Assembly (NCBI RefSeq): GCF_022539505.1
Contig: NC_061508.1
Location: 68,953,754-69,017,753, forward strand
Source of the DNA: Lolium rigidum
Taxonomy: Eukaryota > Streptophyta > Magnoliopsida > Poales > Poaceae
DNA length: 64,000 bases
Direction: 5' to 3'
Shown here: in pieces, positions 46,636 through 59,285 of the stretch
How the letters are laid out: every line of letters begins with the position of its first letter
How positions within the stretch are numbered: the first letter of the stretch is position 1
Translations under genes and position numbers: made by a program
The notes under the pieces: generated by a model
Databases searched by the model: none
The model's input: only the letters and a program-made list of their open reading frames with translations
Told to the model about the DNA's origin: nothing

Positions 46636-49600
46636 CTACCTCAGCCCGTACAGATTTCTCAGGATGGTAACAACACGAGCATAGTTATAGAACTCACATA
46701 AGGTAGAGTTTGCTGGCAACTCGCCACCTTCGCAATTACTGTAGGTTCCACCAACCACTAAGTCAAAGCCACGGAACTCATCGATTAGATCCTGGAGTAC
46801 ACTTGTGTTCACCTTATGGATGCTAGACACTTGTCTCAGCTTCCCAGCCTGCTTCGTCTTTCCCCACCACCGTTTCAGGATCTGCCTGTTAACCTCAGAT
46901 TCTTCGACCGATACTACACACTTCAGTGGAATACCAAGACGGTGCAGAGCAACCTCTGCACCTCCAACTCCACTATAGATAGACAATACCCTCAGCCCAT
47001 CTGGATACATTTCTTTTAGGGCCGACAAGAGAAAAGAGATGGTATCAGTTTGAAAGCCAAATCTCATGGCAGCAATCCTCTCTTGTGTGCTTAGACCAAG
47101 CATATCCGTATGGCCAGATGGATAACCCAGTGCAAGTTCCAGTTGGTGTGGCTGCATAGAGTCTTCAATTGTGAATGGCACTGCGCCTTCAATTATCATT
47201 GGTGAATTTGAGCCCACAACATGTCTTCCATCTGTTGGGAGGTTATGAATATAGCCTTCCTTCCGACTCAAAGCTGAGAATGTCTGGGTATTTACAAACT
47301 CGGGCTGCACACAGAACAAGAAATCTGACAATTCGTGCCATGCATCTTTGCTGATGTCGACAACGTTTCCATAGAGGAAATAGGGGGGCTTGCCAATATC
47401 GACATGAACATTTGCACCAGAGCCTGGTCCCATCTCATTATCTCTTTTCTTCACAAACCCATTACTCAATGACCTGACACCACCGCTTAGCCATGGAGTG
47501 TTGGCAGCACGACTACTTGAAGCCCCTCCATCATCTCTGAACATATGCTTCACCCTTTTAAACCTTTTGTTGTTGTCATCATCGTCATAAAACCTCAATC
47601 TCCCATTGGAATCTGAATACTCAGTTTTGGTTTTGCTTACCAATTCAGACTCAATTTTGACCTATATAGAAGTGAAATAAGAGGCAAGATTAGAAACAAG
47701 AGCGGGGTTGTTATTTGTTACTTGGTTTTACTATATGTTTTGCCATAAGCGCATGTAAAGAAGGAAAGGGTTTTCCATATGAGCTACGAAGTCAGTGACT
47801 ACAAAGTTACATGATGTAATAGATCACAAAGTTACATATTTTTAGTAAATAAGAAAGTTACATGCTTTAGTAAATCATGGAAAAGAACTTAGGAACATGT
47901 CTGTAGGGGCAAGAAATGAATGTCATTCAATGACCTGTCTCTGCTCAATGGTATTGGCAATACGTCTTGCAAAAATTGAGTCAGCCAGCTCCTCAACTGT
48001 TGCTTCCTGACCTGAAAACGTGACATTTTAAGGTTTGTAGGAACACATCAGAACAGAAAAACAATAGTAGACTAGAAATAAAACATGAATGCACTCTTCA
48101 GCTTAAAAATGACATACTGATATATTCAGATTTGTGGGCTGCAGCTGTGCTTCTGTCCTAACATGATGTTTGTAAGTTCTGCATGTATGTACTTACAGAT
48201 AACCTAAAACATTCATGCTTGACAAAATACAATGCACCAAATAATGCTTGCTAGGGGATGAAAACTATGTGTTTTGCATAAACGCTACCAACAAAGATTA
48301 TAAACAATCCAATGGCAGATGTATCGTAAGCAATATTTCAAAGGAGGACTCGACCATATCAAGTAGAAGTAGTAATTGAAGCTAAGAATATTGAATAATT
48401 TAAGAGAAGACCTACCAAAACAGTCAACAGAAAATGACACTTCCTCCTTAGTAAAACCCATCTCTAGCAAAGAAACAATTCTATCCATTTCTCCATACAA
48501 CGGTTTCACCATTTCCTGAAAATGTGGCATTTTAAAATACATGTAAAACATGGTAACAATTAAGCACAAGGATACTGCTGTGCAAGAAAAAAGATAACAC
48601 AGAGAGGTTTTCTTCAGTATCAACCTAAACATTTTTTAGGACATTTTTAATTCCAGAGATGCAGTTACCGATTAATGATTGTTACTATGAGTGTAGCTAT
48701 GTTAGAATGAATGCTATATGCGGCGAAACATCATTAATTTTTCCTGTTCAGTTCCCCCCTTGGGTGGCAACACACACAATTGTAGGGTAAACCAAGTACT
48801 GCAAACTGTTTATCATGCAGAGTTCGTGTTGGTCAGGCTCCCCCGGACCGGACACATTGTGCAAACAGGACAAGTGCGCAGGAAAATTCGATTCATGGTT
48901 ACACAGAAAAGCGTGAAGATGAGGTCATCGATCCTTGCCTGGGAACAAAACCTGCACTTGACTCACATGAAAAGTGTACACTAATTTATTGATTCAACAG
49001 TTGTTTTGTGGATTCAAAGTGCATGGTTTTTTACTTTTATTGTTTTCTGGTTGTATGCAGGGAAAACCATCAGAAGAGAACCCCTAGATCATGTCTGTGT
49101 GAATGCCCAGGTTGCTTCAGGCAGTCAACCACACATTGACTGGAACTTGTGGAGAAAAGGCATTCTGGCCTACTCACAAGCATATAGGCACTCTGTCAGC
49201 TGAGGGATAACAGTAAAAACATTGGCAAGGTCTACAACATCATTGCTGATTTCTTTGGAATCATATGGATTTATGGCATTTACGAAATAGTCGTTGAGGA
49301 ACCTGTGTGGGCAACTAAACAAGAGCAGTGAAACGATGATGTCAGGAAAACCATTGAAGCTTTTGATGACCTTCGGTCTACACATCCAGACTTCATGTTC
49401 AGCATCCAGGCTGACACTGAGAGTAGAATCAAGAAACTAATGCGGACGACAGGGACGAGCAGGATGCAGTACAAATACTTTCGTGATGCCATCACATTTT
49501 ATACCACCTACAGTACAAAACAAACTTCTCTGACATGCCTTTTGGGTTGTTGTCGGAGTAAATAACCATTATCAGTGCATAATAGGGACAGTGTTATGCT

Positions 49601-52600
49601 ACGAGACGAGCAGGTCAAAAGATTCTAATGCGTTTTCACTAAATTATGTGAATGATGGGAGGTATGGGACCCAAGACCATTCTCAAAGGTGAATTTTATA
49701 TACATCCCGCATAGGAAGCATGTACTGAAGTCAAGTCGAGCCCCTAACCCAAAATTAAATGACATTACTTGTGTACTCTATTTTCTAGGTCCACTGTACA
49801 GCAAATTACACAAGCTGCTTAACCACATGGTAACAACAGATGAATTTGAGGCGGCCCAGGGGTTGCTACTTGAGAAGTACAAGCTACAATCACGTCCATA
49901 TATGACTCAATATGAGATAAGGAAGAAATGGGCAAAACCTCTACTTCAAATGTGTTTTATGTGCTAAGATGGTGAGTACACACAGAAGCAAGAGCGGGAA
50001 TATTATGTTGAGAACATGTGTGCACAGGGGCTGCAACAAATCACATATTTTGTAAAGAAATACATGAGGTTTCAGTTTTTGTTCAAAAAAAGAAGGTTCC
50101 AGATTGACAGGGATGTGGACAAGCGCTATGAAGAGAAACACACGAACTCAAGTTTTGTATTGAAGATTTCTGTTGATCTCAATTTGTATTTCTAGACTTC
50201 ATGGATTTGTGTGGCTTGCGTACTTTCAGAAACTTCTTAATGCTTGTGATGGATGTTGTGTTATGTTTAAGATTTACTAGTCTATTTGATTGGATGTTCA
50301 TCCTAAAAGCATGCCTAAGTTATGCCTGGAATAGAACGTGTGGAATGGAACTGAAGAGTGTGACAAGGTCTGTTACTAGATAATGGCCTTTTAGGTGACA
50401 GATGCTTTAATTCCCAGGTGTCAACAAAACGAACTTTGGAAGTCCAGAGTTAAATTATTATTTGTATGACACTGCGAAACGGACTTGGAATGTTAGTTAG
50501 TGTTGCTGAAAGATGAGCAGAATAGTTTCATGTAGATGGATCTGGTTCAACCAAGGACTTAAGAAAAGTAAGCATGATAAAAGGTAGAAAAAATAGGTAA
50601 GAATTTACTATGAGAGCATACAATAATATTAGTGACATTACGAGTGAACCAACATATCAACTAGAGAATGCATGGGAAATGAGAATCACTTACAGAATGT
50701 GACAGAAGAGCCTCCAATATACTGTTTGGATCATGTTCACCTGGATGGGAGAAGCCGGTGATTAGTTTGTAGCTCAAACGACATTTTTCTTTTTAAATGT
50801 GTGTTGATTTTCTAAAAGTTGCATATCTCAACACATCCAAAAAAGGCATTTTGTGGAGAATAGCATACCATTTTTCTGAAGCATCTTGTCTACGATCTTT
50901 GGTGAAAATCCCATAGCGATGAATTGTGACTTTAAATTACTAGAAGATAAGCTTGGCTGTCCCTCCTAAAGTAAGAGTCAAGAACATTCAATCAATTTTC
51001 AGAACTTAAACAAGGACGAGAACAGTGTCTCAGAATTGTGGTAGTCCTACAAATTTGTAATTCTCTGTTTCTATTTGCAATATTCCTAAGGGCTTCAATT
51101 TATTAATTTATTTGCAACATAAATCAATCAACGCTTCTACACTACAAGGTTTCAAGGCACATCTCACCTCCTCCGCCTCAACACTAGTATGTGTGGGATG
51201 TGGTTGTCGGTCCAGGCAAGCATTATTAAGAACCTTGGCGCCAGTGCTAACAACGCCATCCATGTCATAATCTTCAATTTTAACCTGGCAAGAAAAAACA
51301 CCAAGTGAGCACACTAGCGAAAGTATTTCCTTACAGATACACACATCCTTTTACAATCCGCAGAAAACATATCCATTTAACCTAGCATGTGACTTAATAA
51401 GCTATAAACTGCAACTGCCAGAAAACCAAGGTTCGCAACACCAACATGTCCTTAACTAATGACATAGCGATGTTCTCATTGTGCCATATTTTGATCTTTG
51501 CAGAAAAAAATTCTAATTCGTGTGCTTCTGCATTACCAGAAGTCTGGCACTACAAGCAACATAGGTAAGCATCCTGGGTGGGTGGGTGTTCCGTTTATGC
51601 AAGGGTCAAACTAACCTACATACAGTTTCTACCAAACAAGCCAGCTACGCCACTTACTGAAGAAACCTTCCATTCTAAGTAGCAGCGATCTTATGCTGAG
51701 ACACTATGCACCAAGCCGAGATGACACAATGAAAACCTCAGATGAGCAACAGAGAAAGCAAAGAAAGAAACTTAAGAAAGTGACAAGATTCGCAAAGGAA
51801 GAAAATGAGACCAAGAAAGAATTATCAATATTGGCGTTTGACTGCAGACCACAAAACAAGCTCCATTTCCTGTCATGATGACAGCACAGAACATCTAATC
51901 CAAATCCACATGCAGAAGTAGTGACCGAATGCCACCCTTAATTTGGAGGCCATGATAGTAAAACTTTGTTCACACCCAAATAAATTCACAAGATGCCTGA
52001 AGCCCAGCTGATAAAAAAAAACTTCTAATTCTTGTGCTTCTACATTAAGCCTGGCACTAGAACCAGCATACATAAGCATCCCAGGGTGATTCATTTATGC
52101 AAGGTTGAAACTAACCTGCAATTTCCACCACACAAGCTAGGCCATTTACTGAAGAAACCTGATGCTTAGCGTCAATCTCATATGTGCTGACACACTACAC
52201 AGAAAGCCAACATGACAGATCGAAACCTCAGATGAGCAATCAGCAAAGCAACACTCAGTTCGACCAACATATATGAGCAACCCAAGGTGGTTCATTTCTG
52301 GAAGGGTCAAAGGAACCAGCCTACAATTCTCTTGTACCAAACAAGCAAGACTCCACATACTGAAGAAACCTGAAATTCTTAAGTATCACCACATATCTCA
52401 TTCATTCATACTGGCACACTACGCGTCAAGAAGCCGACATGATGGAAATGTAACCTCAGACAAGAAATCAGCAAAGATATGCATCTGGTCCAATGGTTTG
52501 GACCACACCAGAGAAGAACACATTTTTCATGGGACAGAGACCAATGCAGAGTAGATACAAACCAAATTGTGTAGAGAGTGAACTGAGATCTTACCACCAT
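46636..52600 (-). CDS. DRM3: DRM3-like protein: UBA domains plus rearranged, catalytically degenerate DNA methyltransferase domain
   Basis: Seven coding exons on minus with GT-AG introns: 52600-52595, 51284-51168, 50965-50869, 50740-50694, 48515-48416, 48011-47935, 47661-46636. They total 1470 nt, an exact 489 codons plus stop, with phases that agree. Exons 3-4 give a UBA-like domain ([16 protein letters not shown]...ILEALLSHS). Exons 5-6 give a second ([19 protein letters not shown]). The last exon holds the DRM-type permuted methyltransferase domain: [19 protein letters not shown], then SAM-binding motif I ([19 protein letters not shown]) and motif IV. The ENV motif reads YGNVV, motif IV reads GGTYSNC in place of GGSPCN, and the segment with KWWPSWD in active DRM2 is missing. 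This fits DRM3, a non-catalytic partner in RNA-directed DNA methylation. At 489 aa it is shorter than Arabidopsis DRM3. Nuclear role inferred. Confidence 0.85.
48718..50195 (+). pseudogene. FAR1/FHY3-like (MULE-derived) pseudogene in a DRM intron
   Basis: Lies antisense in the 2.2-kb intron between DRM exons 4 and 5. Readable fragments in shifting plus frames include a basic region near 48830-48960 resembling the FAR1 DNA-binding domain, then [20 protein letters not shown] and [14 protein letters not shown] (49340-49510), NFSDMPFGL (about 49525), [13 protein letters not shown] (about 49900), and [10 protein letters not shown] plus [12 protein letters not shown] (50050-50150). These follow the order of the MULE transposase-derived domain of FAR1 proteins. 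Many stops and shifts. No terminal inverted repeats found. It probably entered the intron as a transposon or a copied gene fragment. Confidence 0.6.
51511..52480. repeat. Three diverged repeats in DRM intron 1
   Basis: Units at about 51511-51765, 52015-52245 and 52255-52475 share a common order of short motifs: TTCTAATTC.TGTGCTTCT (first two), GGCACTA, AGCATCC.GGGTG / AGCAACCCAAGGTGG, TTCATTT/GTTTATGCAAGG, CTAACCT, CAAACAAGC, ACTGAAGAAACC, and AACCTCAGA.GAG/AAGAAATCAGCAAAG. Identity is moderate, so the copies are old. Source unknown. Confidence 0.6.
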
Positions 52601-53870
52601 TTCTGCTGTAGATGATCACGAGGGTGTCCAACTTGATTGCTTGTTTAGACCCAACCCAACTTCCTGGAGCTGGAGGGCGGAAGGTCCAAGCCACAGAAGA
52701 GAATTTAGTATGCCTGCAAACCAGTACCAAGATTATGGCCCTTTCAGGCTGAACACTAAGCATAGGGGAGGGAGCTCACTATTACCAACATTATACCTGC
52801 ACTAGAATTTTTTTAATTGTATCGAATAAAAGAGAATAGTTTGATATGGGGTGTATACTGGAAGGTAGCATAAATACGTGGAATGATATGGGATTTAATA
52901 GGAGTAAGTGATATTATATCATCAATATAGACAGTACACGCCAACCACTTAGAACTGAGCAGCACGTGAACTTCCAGTCTTAACATATTCTCGGATCAAT
53001 ACAGTTATAACATGTGCAACGAAATCAAGTATACAAGCCAGAAGTACATCATAAGTTAAGCTCCTCTGAGAATAAATTAAGCAGCAGTTACAAATAGCAC
53101 AGGACAGGCACAAACTAGCACGCAGTAACAACAGCATCCGTGGTGAGGACAAGGGGAGGGCAGGGGACGAGGAGGAATAGGGTGTACCGGAGAGAATGCT
53201 GCACCAGCGTCGGCGGGCGGCGACAGGGCTGGCTGCGCGGCCGGTCGTCGAGCTGCACGAACGAAAACGCGAGGGTGCGTAAAGCGTGTCCATTTACACT
53301 GGCCGGGATGCGCCGGCCCACTCCAGTGGAGAGGAGCAGAGGGACAGAGCACTTACGAGCGGGAAGGCACCGCGTGCTTCGTCCAAGGAGGGCGTGGCAG
53401 ATTTTGGCGGCGGCGGCGGCGGCGCCGGCGGAATCTCCCGGCCAGAGAAGAGGTTTCAGTCTGCCTGCAAACGAGTGCCGAAAGCATGGACCTTTCAGGC
53501 TCAACACTAAGCGTAGGTAATGGAGGGAGCTCACGAGCACCAAGATCATGCCTGCACGAGACGAGACAGGGGGTTGGGGGAGCTCACGAGTCACGGCGAT
53601 GGCGACCGGCCGACGCGGCCGGAGACGAGGAGGAGGAGCAGGAAAGGGTTTCCGGGGCAGACTGCGCCGAGCCGCCGACGAGGGCCGTTGGTGCGGAATG
53701 CTGCTGCTGGTCGCCTCGCCGCCGTCGTCTCGTCGGTGGTCTCGGGGCCGCGGCGAGCGCGAGGTGTACGAGGAGGACGGCGACTGGAGTTGGGTCAGTT
53801 CGGGTCGCCTCGGGTGACAGAAGACACTGGTCCAGTCTGCTGCGTTCCTGCTAGGCCGGGCCTTTGTCAC
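52601..53870 (-). promoter_or_regulatory. 5' UTR and GC-rich promoter region of the DRM gene
   Basis: Upstream of the ATG the minus strand has a candidate 5' UTR acceptor CTGGTTTGCAG at about 52714. A diverged copy of the same acceptor neighbourhood occurs at about 53470, with shared CCTTTCAGGCT.AACACTAAGC on the plus strand near 52740 and 53490. 53150-53870 is very GC-rich, as expected for a grass promoter and first exon. Reading frames of 100-250 codons exist on both strands here, but all are Arg, Ser, Pro and Ala-rich and none has recognisable domains. Exact transcription start not determined. Confidence 0.45.
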
Positions 53871-54889
53871 TCCGTTGGCCCACCTCAGCTCATTCGACCA
53901 CTTTTTTTCTCTCTTCGTATTTAAGCCCTAGGCCCATGTTGAAGCCAGGTCTGGTTAAGTTGAGAGAAAATTTGGTCGAATTATTATACTCCCTCCATTT
54001 CACGAAGGTTATCTGGGATAGTAACTAGTATCAGAGGCTGATGATTCGATGTGTTCTTTTTGGTCCTCACTAACACCTATGTGCAAGGAGATCCTTCGTC
54101 TCCGGGTACGCCGTTTGCCTCAGTGGCGAAGGACGAAAATAATCTGAGGTATGGCGGTAAGCTCTTGAAAAATGATGCAAAGACAAAAACAAAGTCATGA
54201 AACATTAATGTTATAAATGATTACAATAAAACTATAAACTTAATTGATTATAAATAGAACCTATAAACATACCAATTTTTTATATTAATGGCAAAGCTTT
54301 TACCTTTAAAAAATCTACTTTAATCTATCGATCAAAACTTATGAACATCCCTCATTTAATCCACAACTCGATCCTGATTATCTTTATCGCCTGAAAAATA
54401 TATTTCAATTCTTAACGTCGCCACCGGAAAAAGCAAAACCGATTCAATGAGCTGATAATATCACCGGTGGAAACATGCATGTTGTGCCTTTTAAATATCA
54501 AGAAATCTTTAAAACCGCCAATTATCCATGTAAGAATAACAAATAGCTCAATATTATCTTGTATATAGTAAGATTATGAATAATACTGCAAGTCAAGCAA
54601 TCTTATTCACATTAAACCTAGAAAATGACTCTATATTTTTAGCTAGTTCATGTTCACGGTTTGAAGTCGATTTTGCGCAGTGTTCACTAAAACAAGCATA
54701 ACTTTTTCATACGAAGTCCGTTTTTGATGTACGACCACTCAAATTGTTCAGAAAAAACACGTGCATCTGAATACATTCGCTAAAAATCAAGGTAGGGCAG
54801 CTGCCCTGCCTTGCCCAAAGGGGAGCTTCGCCCCTGGTTTGCCTACGTTACTTCTAGCTTAACTTATTAGTCAATATTTTTTTGATGAG
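53871..54889. other. Spacer with truncated Stowaway-like end
   Basis: CTCCCTCCATTTCACGAAGG (from about 53990) looks like one end of a Stowaway-type element without its partner. No gene seen in the rest. Confidence 0.35.
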
Positions 54890-55482
54890 CAGCTCGCCAG
54901 CGCTCACATAATGAACAGATCCAAACAACTGCCTCAACTCCACTCCCACACCGGCGGCGACCTTCACGGCGACATCTCACTGGCGTTTTTCGTTGTCCAC
55001 GACGGCACTGGGAGCCGGGGCGAGGTGGTTCTTCTGGAGCGGAGATGTTGGTCCGGAGGTGGTGGATATGTCGTTCTTCTCCGACTTCGTCGATGGGAGG
55101 CGGCGTATCTTGGTCCAAAACAGCACGGGGACGTCCCCCGATCGACGTGCCACAGCGACATGTGCCTCGCTGCTTGCAGCAGGCTTGTTCATCGACTCAC
55201 AAAGCCTCGTTGGCGATGGTGCTTTTTTGGATCTTGCAATGGTGGAGGCTCGGCGTCTCTTCTTGCGTTCGTCTCGGCGGCGTTGGAATTGGACGACGGC
55301 CGCTGGCTACGGTGGTTGCGGGAAATCCTAGGGATCGTTTTGTATTTCTCGATCTTTTAGGATTTTATCTGCAAATTCAGGATAATCATTTTATCCCGGT
55401 TTGTCTTTTAGTTTCCACATATGTTGCTTCATGTAACTTGATTTTCGATTAATAAAATATGTGGTTGCTCTAAAAAAAAACA
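54890..55482 (+). mobile_element. LINE-like 3' tail, copy 1
   Basis: A GC-rich stretch with no stable long frame is followed by an AT-rich trailer, an AATAAAATATGTGG sequence and a run of A at 55472-55480. A poly(A)-type end of this kind suggests a LINE or other reverse-transcribed insertion with only the 3' end kept. It directly precedes the CACTA left end. The first 150 bp are unique; from 55041 it is duplicated at 58709. Confidence 0.5.
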
Positions 55483-55615
55483 ACGATTTTATCTTCGTAT
55501 TTTAATGAGCTTCACGATCCAAGCTTTAACAGTCACGAGCTTAACGAGTCTTCATCCCTCGTGACCGGAAGTACCAATACCGTCTAGGAGTATTTCATGT
55601 TACTAGGGCCGGCTG

Positions 55616-56090
55616 TCATACTACGGAAAAACTGTTCATTGATGTGCGCACAATTCGCACGGCAAAGAAGCCCATATGCCCGGCAAAGGCTTTGCCGTGC
55701 GTGGACTCACGACAACGTTCACCCGGCAAAGGATCCGACGGCAACGACACCTTTGTCGTGCGCCTCGCAAATATTGCATGGCAAAGGCTTTGCCGTGCGC
55801 CCAAAGCGCTGCCGTGCGCTAGCCCGCGTTGTCATGCGGCCAGCGTTGCTGTGCGGCCTGCCGTGCACTGGGGCTTTGCCGTGCGGCGCAGCCTGCGCCG
55901 TGTCGTGCACTTTGTCGTGTGCCTGCACCCCAGCCCGTACGGCAAAGAAGCCTCCAGGCACACCCCCAGGTTCCCAGGAGCACATGCTGCCGCCACGTGG
56001 CTCCTTTGTTATGCGTGTGCACACGGCAAAGTGACCAAAAGTCCTTTGCCGTGTGCATACACACGGCAAAGGCTCCTGTATTTTTCATGT
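55616..56090 (-). mobile_element. CACTA left end and subterminal repeats, copy 1
   Basis: A degenerate terminal repeat (tactacggaaaaactg, near 55619) is followed by many CGGCAAAG and CTTTGCCGTG motifs in both orientations up to 56075, the subterminal transposase-binding type of grass CACTA elements (Caspar-like). ORFs across this block only translate the repeats. Confidence 0.65.
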
Positions 56091-56299
56091 TTTTGTTGTT
56101 TTTTAATATTCCCTGCATTTCAAAAATAGCATTTGACAAATATAGCATATACAACATATATCTTCAACATATCATCACCAAACACATCAACAACACCACA
56201 AATACATCGAACACACATATCCATGCATACAATCCATTACATAGAGTCCATCCACACAAGTTAAATAGCAATGTCCATTAAAATCCATTAAAAGTGCAT

Positions 56300-58698
56300 A
56301 CAATCCATTACAACAACGACAAGTGCACGACGACGAGTTCATAGGATCGATGCCATCAACCTTGTCCTCCTCCATTGCTTCCCATGACATCATCGTCATT
56401 GCATTGTCCTCTTCCTACAAGGTTGATGGAATTAGCATTTGCATTTACATATTGACATGGAATTGAACAAGTAATAGAATTTGCATGTTGACATGGAATT
56501 GAACAAGCATGGATCCATAGCTACACTTGAACAAGTACAAGAAGCGGGTTGGGCACAACTGTAGGAGGACTCACCGGGGATCAGGCTCCGGATGATGTTC
56601 GTGTTGTTCACGGTGAAAGGTGTCACCGGGCTCTGAGTGGACGGTGGCGGCATGTTCGGCATCATCTGCGAAGGCCCCATCTGCTGCTGGTGATATGATT
56701 AGTCAATAAGACAAGGGAAGATAAGATGGAGATATGGAGTTAACCACTTACCCACGGCAAGGAGAAAGGAGGAAGAGGAAGACTCCCCGGTGGAGAAGAC
56801 GGATTGGTCTGGCTCATTAGCCAGCCTCATCCGTGCTCGGTGCTTCGCTGGATCATCTGCTACTGCTGTTGCATCTGCTGCATCATCTGTGTCTGGTGCT
56901 GCTGGTAGTCCAAAATCTGCTACTCCATATGCGCCCTTTGCTCATGGGTCTCCTGCTCCTTTGCTGCCATCTCCGCCTACGTTGTGTTACCGCGATGTCA
57001 TTAACATTTCAATGGAAAGCATGTAAAGGAAACGTAGAGGCCCGAGGAAGAACATACCCGTAACCACTTGACAGCTAGATCCGAAGCCCATGGCCGGGTC
57101 TCTACCTGAGGCTGGCCGCTCTTACGACCACGACGGATCTGGCAGAGAGATGGAACAGTCGCTGGGTCGACGCACCCGTCACCAAGCCATAGGCGGCCAT
57201 GCTTCATGCCTTCTCCCGTAAGCACCGCAACCTCAGCGTCAAAGTCCTCGGCCTGCGGGTTGGAGCTCTCGCTGTGCTTCTACTTGAACTTCGAGACATA
57301 CGCCGTACACTGGGTCTCGTATTGCGGGTTAACCCACAAGGACCCCGTCTCAGGATGCGGCGTCTTCCTTTTCTTCAACTTTTTTTATCAAGCCAAAGAC
57401 GTTAGGCTTCGCTCCTGTCCCGACTTCCTGCAAAAGAGAACATGTAATTAAGTGAAGTGGCACACCCTTGCGGAGTTAACAATATACAACGTGAATTCAA
57501 AGAATGAAGGAACCATTTGCTCACCTCGTTCTGCAGGTGAAGAGAGATGGGGATGTTGCCTTGGATATACGATCCACCTCGCATCTCTGCCCGCTTCTGC
57601 TTGCCCTCCACGTGCTTCTTGAGGTACAGGGGGCATGTCCACCACATGACCATCGCCAGAAATCACTTGTCGTCATTGCCTACGTACTGAGGAGGGTTCT
57701 ACATACACAAGATAAATCCATTATGGTAAAATAAACTACATGGCGATAAAGAAATCAATAACACATAAATGCAAATACCGCGAGTACTCGTCACGGCTGC
57801 ATGAGCGTGTCGCGAGCGTCCTCCTTAGTCATATGGACGAAGCGATCGGTGTGCCGATTGCGAATGCACCGAATACGTGCCTCGTAGTGCATGCCGGTCA
57901 CCCTCGTCCTTGCCATCCGGTGTAGGACATCATCGCACGCATTTTCCTTACCCTCGGGCTTCCGGAAGTATCTACGCAACCATGCACATAGGTAAAATAA
58001 GGGGCATTAGTGCACGTACTTGTCAACCAAGGAGAGTGTATGAATGGTAAGAAGTCAAAATTCACGTACCCATAATTTGCAAACAACCACGCCCTGCATG
58101 TTGTCGTACCTCCCAAGAGGATCTGACGCGAGCCAGTAGTGCGCCCACCTCCAAGCTACGTCGCGGCCACCAGTAGAGAGATCGACTAGCCCGGGGAAAT
58201 ACCTTCTAAGTAGGCCCCCAAGGATGTTTGCGTACCCACGTGGCGGCCTCTGCAATGGGTCTTCATACCTGAATGAACTGCACCATGAAACAACAACATC
58301 AATATGTATGTGATAATAATTTTGATAATGAAAAAATTGCGATAAAGAAATGCCAAAATTAACATCTACCTCCTTCCAGCGGGCTCTAGAACAACATGGA
58401 TGTAGGGCCACTCCTTCAGCGCGGGGAGCCGTGTTTTCCCACGCTGATATGGCCTCTTATCACGTGGCCTCAGCCTCTCCACAGCTGCAACGTACTGATG
58501 CTCCGCCGGCACTTCCCAAACTAGGTTTGGATCAGGCTTGAACGGTAAGTTCCCCAAGCCCTCATCCTCCGAGAGGTCCTCCTCGTGCCCCTAATCCTCC
58601 TCCTCCTCGTCCTCCCCATCCCCGTGTTGCTCGTCCTCCCCACCCCCGTACTGCTTGTCCTCCCCACCCTCGTGTTGCTCGTCCTCCCCACCCACATG
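56300..58698 (-). pseudogene. TnpA-like CACTA transposase (Ptta/En/Spm type), copy 1, 5'-truncated
   Basis: Minus-strand exons match those of copy 2 but stop at the duplication join, so the N-terminal Lys-rich and part of the acidic region are missing. Visible parts: NLVWEVPAEHQYVAAVERLRP (58530-58470), RYEDPLQRPPRGYANILGG and WAHYWLASDPLGRYDNMQG (58270-58090), RYFRKPEGKENACDDVLHRM (about 57970), a stop where Trp is expected in the following exon (near 57660), WTCPLYLKKHVEGKQKRAEM, and a Gln-rich end (57000-56640). Dead copy. Confidence 0.7.
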
Positions 58699-58708
58699 TA
58701 GAACCTCC

Positions 58709-59152
58709 GGAGATGTTGGTCCGGAGGTGGTGGATATGTCGTTCTTCTCCGACTTCGTCGATGGGAGGCGGCGTATCTTGTTCCAAAACAGCACGGGGAC
58801 GTCCCCCGATCGACGTGCCACAGCGACATGTGCCTCGGCCGCTTGCGGCGAGCCCGTTCATCGACTCACAAAGCCTCGTTGGCGATGGTGCTTTTTTGGA
58901 TCTTGCAATGGTGGAGGCTCGGCGTCTCTTCTTGCGTTCGTCTCGGCGGCGTTGGAATTGGACGACGGCCGCTGGCTACGGTGGTTGCAGGAAATCCTAG
59001 GGATCGTTTTGTATTTCTCGATCTTTTAGGATTTTATCTGCAAATTCAGGATAATCATTTTATCCCGGTTTGTCTTTTAGTTTCCACATATGTTGCTTCA
59101 TGTAACTTGATTTTCGATTAATAAAATATGTGGTTGCTCTAAAAAAAAAACA
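58709..59152 (+). mobile_element. LINE-like 3' tail, copy 2
   Basis: Starts sharply at ggagatgttgg after the 10-bp filler and runs to the A-run at 59140-59150, as 55041-55482. It lacks the left 150 bp of copy 1, which fixes the duplication edge. Confidence 0.6.
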
Positions 59153-59285
59153 ACGATTTTATCTTCGTATTTTAACGAGCTTCACGATCCAAGCTTTAAC
59201 AGTCACGAGCTTAACGAGTCTTCATCCCTCGTGACCGGAAGTACCAATACCGTCTAGGAGTATTTCATGTTACTAGGGCCGGCTG

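Noticed and set aside
53115..53870. 251-codon minus ORF, with overlapping plus ORFs, in the GC-rich block
   Set aside because: Low-complexity Arg, Ser, Pro and Ala composition, open frames on both strands as expected from GC content, no domain recognised, and it lies where the DRM promoter and first exon should be.
55597..56281. ORFs of 110-160 codons in the CACTA subterminal block (also 59267-59951)
   Set aside because: They translate the CGGCAAAG/CTTTGCCG repeats in all frames and have no protein similarity I recognise.
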